Shown here one piece after another: positions 52,828 to 61,500 of a stretch of 64,000 nucleotides of DNA. The stretch spans positions 1 to 64,000 of the forward strand of contig BDIU01000058.1 of the NCBI GenBank assembly GCA_002118135.1. Direction: 5' to 3'. Positions within the stretch are counted from its first letter, which is position 1, and every line of letters begins with the position of its first letter. The notes below the pieces were generated by a model. It ran no database searches, had not been told where the DNA came from, and saw nothing but the letters and a program-made list of their open reading frames with translations. This DNA comes from Trebouxia sp. TZW2008. Taxonomy: Eukaryota > Chlorophyta > Trebouxiophyceae > Trebouxiales > Trebouxiaceae. A program made the translations under genes and the position numbers.

Positions 52828-55800
52828 ATGGCTCTGTTGCTCCGCCGCTGGCTCTCTGGCAGCTCACATCATGTTTGCTCTTGCCACAAGCTGCGTTTGG
52901 CTGGTGTGCCGCTCAGTGAATGGCCTTGTGCCCTGACGCACGACGCTGTTACTGTGCAGGGTCAGCCATATCCAAGTTCCGGCAGCCGTACATCAGAAAG
53001 CACTCGCCACTTTTTGAAGGGGACACCATTTTCAAGCAGCTGACTCAGTGAGGAGCAGCTCCTTCGGTCGCTTTGAAACCGCGCTAAAGGACGTCAGCGC
53101 TTTCCTGCCTGCATCGCATCAGGCAATCAGCTGCCCAGGGTGGTCGTCATTGGAGGCAAAAGCGCAGGCAAATCCAGCCTGCTGGAGAACATCACAAAAT
53201 GCTCAGTGTTTCCCAGACACAGGGACCTCTGCATCAAGCAGCCAGTAAAGCTGCAGCTCAACCACGTTTCATCAAGTCATGCAGCCTCAGTGCAAGTCCA
53301 ATACCAAGGTCATACAGCTGAGCTTGCAAACACAGATGCTATTCAAGGTGAAGTCAACAAGATCATGGAGCCATTGGCTGCCATCAGTGGGGATGAGATA
53401 GTCATCAAAATCAGTCAGGCAAGTTTGTCTCATGTCCAGTTCAAGGAACTGCATATTACAACCTCTCAGCATTTCTGCAATGCTGCATTGTCACAATGTC
53501 TTGCGAGCTTGACGTCAGGTCAAAGATCTGTTTTGCTTGCCATTATATAATAACATCGTCCGCAGCGGCAAAACAGCCCTTGATTCGAATTTGTTGAGTG
53601 TCAGGTGCATACACATCGCTAAGCCTGCACATGTTGCTATGCTTCACAAGGCTTGACTGCTGCAACCTGTCAATGACCATGGCGTTAAGGCAGCTGTTGC
53701 ATTTGCAAAGCAATGGCACACACTGGCACATCCTCTTGAGCACAGCTGCAAGACAGCATTCTCTAGTTCAGCTGCTGACCAGCATGACAAAACCTCAAAC
53801 ATAAGCCGTCATGTCCTTGCAATCATTGCTCTGTGCACTACATAGTTTGCTGTTGACAAGGCTGTGTTGAGCTGTGTGCCTTTGCAGACTAATGTGCCAA
53901 CAATTGAGCTGGTTGACCTCCCAGGCATTCAGCTCTTCCCCCCAGACCTGCATGAGCAGACCACTCAGCTAGTTGAGAGCTACCTCCAAGCTGACAACAC
54001 CTTGGTTTTGTGCGTCGTGGATGCGACAACCCCCAGCTTGGACAGCAGCATTGCTCTCAAGATGGTCAGAGACGCCAACAAGCTTGGCAGCACCATTCTG
54101 GCGTTGACAAAGGCAGACCTGATCAGAGATGAGGAATCCACAGTTGAGCACATCTTTGAGAGGGTGTTGAAGAGATCTGAGGAGATGGCAGAATTGTCTG
54201 CATCAGCTGGCTGAGTGGCAGTTGTCAACAGATTGCATCATGACAAGGTTAGCTTGTTGGAAGCGGAGACTGCAGAGCAAGCAATCTTCAACACTATGTT
54301 GGAGGACCCTGCTGATGCTTACGCTCCAGACATCCTTCAACAGCACCTCAGAGAGAACACCACCACAGCCCAGCTCATTGTCAAACTTGACAGCATGTTT
54401 TCAGAACATATCACCAAAAGCTGGATACCAGCAGTGGTGCAATCCATTGAGGAAGCAGCTTTGAGTGTGGAGAAGCATGTTGCTGAGCTTGGGCCAAGCC
54501 CTGAACAGCTGGACACGGCTCAGCTGCTGCAATACATTGTTTGTCAGGTAAGCAGCAGTGTTCACAAGAAGAAACAGCTTTGCGTTGCTTTAAATGGCGC
54601 TGCATCAAGGTGAAGGCTGCTGATTTGCTGACAGAGTGTTCGTCAGGTGATGTTCACAACTCTGCCTGGTGACTAACAATAAGTGAAGGACTGGCATGGC
54701 AATTGTTGTGCATCAGGTAGCATTGAATTGCATTGCACTGCACTGCATCCCACTGCACTGCACAGTACTCGTCACATACAGCACTCTTAGCATGCATTGC
54801 ATGCATGCTGTACAACCCAGTCTGGTGCCAAATGAGTTCGCATCAGAGTTTGCTCTGCATTGCATATCTTTACGCTTCAACTCAGACCTTGTCCCGTGAG
54901 AGTTTGCTCTGCGTTGCATCTTTATGTGCGTCAGGTGTCAGACTGACGTTGACTTGCATCACCATACCAGGGCATGCATCTGCTATCGAGTTCGATGTCA
55001 AATGATGGCTATATGTAATTGCTTTGCAGGTGCAAGCCAAGGAGATTTGCAGCTCCTTATCTGATGTCAGTATCAATGTGGCCATCCCCAACACTACACA
55101 GGGCAGCAGAAAGTGCTCCCTTCAGTATCTAGACACAGTCCTGGCAGCACAGCAGCTCAAGTGGGGTTCAGATGCATGGGTAGCAGCACATGTTGCTTTG
55201 CACGAGGCAGTCATACAAGCTGTGCAGAATCTAGTTGTCAGCAAGAAGTACCTCCTTGTGCTTGAGGATGAGTTTGCAAAAGTGCTGACAGCCAGCAGCG
55301 CACTCAAGCTTCAGCGCTTTGAGGGTCTAGACAACCTGGTCCAACGGCATTTGCTGCCGACAGTTGTCGGACGGACCCTGGCCAACTGCAAAGCTACCCT
55401 CATCAACACGGTGCATGACTTGTTCATGCACCTGTGTGGCAAGGCTGCTTCACCTGAAGCATTCACCCTTCTCAGCCAGCAACTGCGTGGGCACATCACA
55501 CAGCAAATGTATGCCTGCCTACACAGCATGAGAGATGCCGACATGGTTCCAGCTGATTTTGTATTGGCAGAAGATCCAAAGAATGCATCAGCAAGAGCAA
55601 CACTGTCAGGCATGCTCAGTAAGTTGCAGGCTGCAGCAGGATCTATCAATCAGCTGTCAGGCTTGCCCGTGAAAGGAAGCTATGCATCCGTTGTCAAGGC
55701 AGATGCAAGCAGCACAGCACTCCAATCAGCTTTGAAGGAAATCTCCAGCGCTACAGCAACAGCTTCCACAGGGTTCACTTTCCAATGGCCTGTCCCAGAA

Positions 55801-56205
55801 CAAATAGCACGGAAGGCAACAGGTGAGGGACCAGCACAGAAGGCAATCTTTGATGAGAGACCAACACAAGCAGTAATGCCATTGGCAGCACAGCCAGCAA
55901 TGCTGATAAAGTCATCACTGACAATGGATTCTGCGCCACAGGCAACACCAGAGAAGCAGTCCAAGCACATGTCACAGCCAACATCAGAGGGTGACATAGT
56001 TTCTAAAAGGAAGCCAGAGGCATCACTGTGGTCACCAAAGGCTGGCTATGATGCTGTGGCAGATTACAAAAAGAAGAAGATGCCCAAGAACCAAGTGTTG
56101 AGAGAGCACAATGACTTTGTACTCAAGAATGATCTTTTGGCCACACGCAAAGCATCAGCAATATCACACAAAAACAGCTGCAGCTCTGGCATCTATAAGC
56201 GCTGA
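52828..56205 (+). CDS. Dynamin/Mx-like large GTPase, with an in-frame TGA in the GTPase domain
   Basis: Membrane-remodelling GTPase family. Exons 52828-52903, 52960-53047, 53139-53418, 53888-54547, 55030-56205, about 759 codons. The first two exons are inferred from splice phase and are less sure. GTPase motifs: VVVIGGKSAGKSSLLE (P-loop, G1), a DLCIKQP segment (switch I, G2), VDLPGI (G3), LTKADL (G4). The fourth-exon frame contains TGA at 54212-54214, exactly where relatives have an aromatic residue in GWVAVVNR. The frame continues intact on both sides for hundreds of codons. The stalk/GED-like part follows, then a Ser/Thr/Lys-rich tail without a PH or proline-rich domain, as in Mx or plant DRP4-like proteins. 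The intron after 53418 appears to use a GC donor (CAG|GCAAGT). The gene could be functional with an assembly error, or a recent null allele. Confidence 0.85.
53419..53887 (+). other. Probable GC-AG intron in the dynamin gene
   Basis: The frame of exon 53139-53418 reaches ATC AGT CAG|GCAAGT. This matches the consensus of rare GC-type donors (AG|GCAAGT). The only nearby GT (in GCAAGT) would disturb the phase. The acceptor TTTGCAG at 53887 joins in frame to TNVPTIELVDLPG. Confidence 0.65.
54212..54214 (+). other. In-frame stop codon (TGA) at a conserved aromatic position of dynamin
   Basis: The codon context is GCT GGC TGA GTG GCA GTT. Both flanks match the dynamin strand after the TKxD motif, where Trp, Tyr or Phe precedes [IV]xVxNR. 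A one-base change from TGG would explain it. No GT-AG intron can remove it. Confidence 0.8.
54711..54790. repeat. GCATT/GCACT simple repeat in a dynamin intron
   Basis: Imperfect pentamer array (CATTGCACTGCACTGCATCC) in the intron between exons 54547 and 55030. Likely a slippage-prone microsatellite. Confidence 0.7.
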
Positions 56206-56831
56206 ACTACTCTGACGGTCCACAAACTAGCTGTGGCAAGGCTGCTTGATGGTGCATTTCCTCAAGAACATCCTCTAGTGGTGCATCACTGCTGCTCTTC
56301 ATCATGGATCACAATGATGCTCACAATGATGTCAATGCTGTGTACACGTGTACTACCTGTATATCAGGCTTTTGCAGAGCTTTGGGATGCATGTGAACTT
56401 CACAAATGGTTTTTGCCTTTTGCTGCCAGTCCTGTGTCATGCAATGTGGTCATGCAGATTGCTATTTGTGGCACAAGTTCACTTTGCCCTTGTTGAGCAG
56501 GCAGAGGCTTGAAAGGGTTCTGAACCATACATATGTATACCAAGCACATTTGGATAGTGGCATAGAGGATATTTGGGCCTGCTGCAGTGGTCGCTTTGTT
56601 TCACAGGTCTCTGGACACAGTACTGCTTAATATTGAGGTGTTGCCAAGGGTCCTTTGCTGGACTGTATCTGCAATGTAAAGACTCATCTTGTTCACTGCA
56701 ACTTTTGGTGGCTGAGTGTTTGTCGTTTGGCAAGTACAGCTCATGCGTGCCTCAGTCTTGCTGTTGTGTCAGCTTTGATTAAGTCACCAGTGCTGCTACA
56801 AGCATCAGAACATGCAGCTTGGCTTGTCACA
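56206..56831. other. Intergenic region
   Basis: About 630 bases between the dynamin-like gene and the peroxiredoxin gene, both +. Only short, unrecognised frames. Presumably the dynamin 3' UTR and the peroxiredoxin promoter. Confidence 0.4.
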
Positions 56832-56915
56832 ATGAAGCATGTTGAGTCATGCACATGTCCATCAAAGCAGGCTACAGGAAGACCGTCGAGAGCCAGAGGT
56901 TCACGCTTGAAGTTC

Positions 56916-57691
56916 ATGCTCGGCAGCGTGCCAACTAAGTGCCGCATTCCTCGTGCTTGCTTGGCAGCCAGCCGCAACTTGATACCTGTCCTGCGCCATC
57001 AGCACTGGATCATTCGCTGCATGGCTTCTCATGACTACTCACAAGCACCTCCTGACTTGCCTCGCCCTGAAGATGACGGCGCCTGTGCGCATCTCACAGA
57101 GCATGCCGTGCCAAGCCTGTCACTGCCAGCCACAAACGGGCAGTCAGTCGACCTTGCTGGACTCAACGGGATGACAGTAGTCTTCTGCTATCCTATGACA
57201 GGTCGCCCTGGGGTGCCTCTGCCAGATGGATGGGACAACATACCAGGAGCTCGAGGTAAAATGCTACAACAAGGCTACACAAACACTGTGTGAAGCTGAG
57301 CTGATCTGTCATGCACACAGCAGCCACTTCTGTCAGTCAGCCAAGTTGGTTTGCAGGCTGTACACCCCAAGCATGCAGCTACAAAGACAAGCACAGCGAG
57401 CTGCAAAAGCTGAATGCTCGCATCTATGGCCTGTCCACTCAGACCAGCTTGTACCAAGCAGAAGCAGCAGAGCGCTTGCATTTGCCATACCCCCTACTCA
57501 GCGATACAGAATTGAAGCTCGTCAAAGCCTTGAAGCTTCCAACCTTTAAGGTCAAGGATGTTGGAGAGTTGGTCAAGCGTCTGACACTCATCATCAACAA
57601 TGGATTGATTGCGCATTGGATATATCCAGTTTTCCCATCTGATTCTGACGTCCACGCTGTACTTGAATGGTTGGCCAGCGATAATAACTGA
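56916..57691 (+). CDS. Peroxiredoxin (AhpC/TSA, bacterial redoxin-like), probably organelle-targeted
   Basis: Thiol peroxidase expected to reduce H2O2 or alkyl peroxides. Two exons, 56916-57255 and 57357-57691, give 224 codons plus stop. The fold is recognisable: ATNGQSVDLAGLNGMTVVFC strand-helix start, GRPGVPLPDGWDNIPGARG, then CTPQAC with the peroxidatic Cys (conserved Thr-Pro directly after it here) and a second Cys five residues on. That spacing is used for the PrxQ-type intramolecular disulphide. IYGLSTQ, LHLPYPLLSD and LIINNGLIAHWIYPVFP follow. The GARGCTPQAC arrangement is most like proteobacterial redoxin proteins rather than plant PrxQ, as far as I recall. Three in-frame ATGs exist (56832, 56916, 57021). 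Starting at 56916 gives a basic, Ser/Arg-containing presequence of 35 residues. The 57021 start gives the bare domain. Confidence 0.88.
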
Positions 57692-58581
57692 TTCATCAAC
57701 CTCAGGCACACGCCACTATTGCAGCTTTGATATACAGACATACCGCATTGATCTACAGACATAGCTTAGTCAGCATTTGGAACTTGAAGGCTTGTCAACT
57801 TGTTACTCAAGCAACATCATACAGCAAGCTGTGAGATTAGTTTGCTTGAATTTTCCCAGGCCCTTGGCAGTAATGTATATGCTTTTGTGTGTTATGTAGG
57901 GTTTGCTTCAGACTGTTGTTCAAGCTGTGCAACCAGAACAGTCTATACGCACTATTGCGTCACCAGCAAACTTTGTGACGTGGTCTGTGGGTGTCCAGTG
58001 TCGTGCGTTCAGCGGCTATTCAGCCTCATGTTACAAGGTTGGTGGCATACATTGCTTTGTTTTTCTTTCAATGTACTGACCATCTCTGCTGCCATCTCCG
58101 ACAGTGTGCAGTTTCTCATGAACTGACTTTGTAGTCAGAATCATCACTGTCAGTTCAGCTGTGCGCACAGTACATCTAGGTATGACGCTATGACAGCAGC
58201 TTTAAAGAAAATTTGTGATAGCTAGGACTCGACACACCATGCTTGAGTGACTAGCAGAGTGCATGTCGCCAGAATGTGTGTCATCGCTCAGCTGCAGAAA
58301 CTGACATTTTAAGCAACGGCACCGTGGCAGTGCGCTGTCTGTTGTTGTAACATTCTGGGTACTGAGCAGTATGTCATAATTTCCAGAATTGTGACCATGC
58401 TGACCTGTGCATGCAACTGCGATGGCGCTCTGAGAGTACCCTGTACGGATCTCGGTGAACATAGCAATGGCAGCGACACTTCACCAAGCGTTACACCAGT
58501 GACCCATAGCTGGATTGTCACATTCTTCACATTCCAAGCTCCACCACAACTACAGTAGTAACTGAGATGCGCATGACGCCG
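57692..58581. other. Convergent intergenic region
   Basis: About 0.9 kb between the ends of the peroxiredoxin gene (+) and the coiled-coil gene (-). No recognisable coding content. T-rich and A-rich tracts fit 3' UTRs. Confidence 0.45.
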
Positions 58582-61500
58582 CTACTTATGGCTAGCAACA
58601 GGCACGGGCAAATGCGTCCGGGGCTGAGGCTGCATGTGATGTGCAGAAGACAGTGAACCTGCTGGTGTTGCATGCTGCTTCTCCCCTGATACATGTTGGA
58701 CAGCATGACCAGGGAAGTAATGACCCTGACGCACATAGCAACCTGGCTGATCAATTGTGTGCTTGGCTGCTCTGCAAGCGTGCCACTCTGGACTGTACAG
58801 CAAAGGGCCTGGATCCTTCAGCAGGGCTGGATGAAATTTGCATTCAGACGGCGCTTCTGCACTCTGGCTCCCACACCGCAAGCATCTTGAGCTCTTTGCT
58901 GGCATGTGCTGTTTAGGACTGAAGCTGAGTTCAGTCTGAAGCATCGGTGCAGCTTGGTGCTTGTCTTGCTGCTGTGTTGGCCAGTCGCTGCCATGCCAAG
59001 AGGCAGCTTGTTGTGCGCCGCCAACACTTTGCCTGAGCTGTAAGGCATGTGAAGTGTCTGGACTAGCATTGCCCTGCTGCAACTGCGGGAAGGGTGCATG
59101 CTTCTGACCTGAGGCCTGGCTTTTAGGGGACACCTCTGCCTGCCTATGCCTGCAAGCAACACAAGCTCTCATTTGTGCTGTCAGTCAAATGCAGCAGTTG
59201 GGTGGACATTGGTCAGTTCAAGCTACATTGCGCAGCACATGCAAGTAGCATCCGTGTGCATGAACAGGAAGAGGCCACATAGTAGCATACTTGGCAAGTC
59301 GATTGCACAAAAGTCCTCAGGTCCTGTATCATCTGGAACGCAAGCTCACAAGTGTGCCCATTAGCTCAGGAATACAGAGACACATGTTGCATTGGTTCTG
59401 ACAAACTGTGTGCACATGACACTGCACGCTTTTACCTGTTGCCCAGCACAGCATTGACCATGGAAGTCATTGGCGACTCCACAGACTCATCACATGTTGC
59501 TTGCGCATTTTGCATTTTGCCCCATTCTGCTCTCCTTCTGCTGCTGTGACTGCCCTTAGGACTGTGTGTATGTTGTGACTGGCGCAAGGGGTGCCTGGAA
59601 TGGGGGGCCCTGCTGGGTGGAGACCCGTGACACGGGGGGCTGTCATCTGTGCATGGCCCTGCAACACATTCTGCCTTGAGTCAATGGACCACAATGTTGA
59701 AGCCATTGCTGCTTTGCTGTGTTGGGCAAGTATCTGCTGCATGTGTGGTGCTTGTGCTTACAACTTTGACTGGAATGCCCTGCTCGCATCTTTGAGCAAG
59801 TGACAGCACTTGCAAGAATCAAGCCATTGACAGTTGCAACAAAAGACCCGTGAATGCAGGGCTGCGTAGCACTTTCACCAAGCGCATGCAGGTCCTCAAC
59901 AGGTAAGTTTGATCCAAAAGTGAACATTTGTGGTTCAGAACCTTGTTGCAGGGCTGCGTTGTGCATTGCTGTATCAAAAAGAGCTTGTACAGTAGTGTGC
60001 ATTGGGTACTACAGCATCCACATCCACATAAGCGTACTACAGCCTCCACAGAACAAGCGTTTGCAGGGTGATCACATACCAAGCAGCTTGTCCAGATCGA
60101 GTCTACTACAGATGTTGTTCTCCTCTGAGCTGACACTAGAGGATGCTGTGCTTCTGTAGCGCCTCTTGATTGCCTTCAACTCCCTCAGCAAGGCACTGTA
60201 CTGCCTGCAACCAACCCCACCTTGCTTTCAGCATACAGTGAACTTTTGGCAAGATGAGTGCAGACTAAACAGGTTGTTCAGGTCTGCTGCAGAGTCCGTT
60301 CTCTTCTGCGCCGGCACTTGCGGATAGCTCCTGTAAAGCCTCTTGCCTGGCTTGAGCTCCCTCAGCACAGCACTGTACTGCCTGTAAAGCCAAGACATAC
60401 CGCTGCCAGCATATGGTAGCGCTTTTCATCAAGCTGAAGCTGGAGGACCCAACTTCTTATACCGTCACTTAAAAAGCCTACAGCTCTCCCAGCCAGGCGC
60501 AAGCCAGGCAAGCCAAGCCAAGCCAGCCAAGCCTGCAAGCCAACCCTTGTGATACTCAGCGTTCAGTGGCATCAATTTCTCAAAGTTTGAACCTCAAGGC
60601 TCAACACAACAATCAATAACTTGTAGGCTGCCTGGCAGTGTTTTTCTTGCACCAGAGTACCCATGACATGAAATGTGCAAGTCCTTCACTGCAGACAGTC
60701 AGCTCGCAAACTGTGCCTCACATGTCACTGACAGACATGTGGGTGTCTCAACAAAGTATAATCGTACCTGTCACGTTCCTTCAAGTCTGCCTCACAGTCG
60801 TCGCATTGGCTGCGCAGGTGTTGCACGTCAGCTGCATGGTCAACTTCATTGGCTTGCACTGCCTCGCTGATCAAGGTCTTGACCTCTTCTTCATGCATCT
60901 GTTGCGCTGCCGGGCCCTGTGATGCACTTGCAACTGTTAGAATGTAGATGAGCAATGGGAGCAGAGTGTTGTGATGGCATCAATCAGATAAGCCATCATG
61001 CCAGCTTCCTTGGCTTCCAACCATTTTGCTGATCAGGGTCTTCACCCCTTCTTCATGCATCTGCGGCGCTGCAGGGCCCTGTAATGGCCACTTGCAACCA
61101 TCAGAATGCTGTCGAGCAATGGAAGCAGGGTACTGTCACAACGACGAACAAAGCAGTTTGGCTTGCAGATATCCATCAGGCAAGCTTTCATGTTGAGCTT
61201 GGCTGGCTTGGTCTGCGCTGATCAGTGTGTTCACCTCTTCTTCATGCATGTGCTGCGCTGCTCAGCCCTGTAACAGCCACTTGCAATCATCAGAATGCAG
61301 TTGAGCAATGGAATCAGGGTAACGCCACAACAGAGAACACAGCATCTTGGCTGGCACTGCCTTGCGTCAGTGTCTTCACCTCTTCTTTGTGCATCTGATA
61401 TGCTGCAGGGCCCAGCGATGGATGTGCAGTCCTTAGGAAGCAGAAGAACACAGCAAACAAGCTGTGCAAGCCGCAAAGAGTACAAGTCCTAAATCCTCAG

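Noticed and set aside
54212..54214. TGA as selenocysteine
   Set aside because: The position is an aromatic residue in the family, not a Cys. A TGG to TGA change or an error is simpler.
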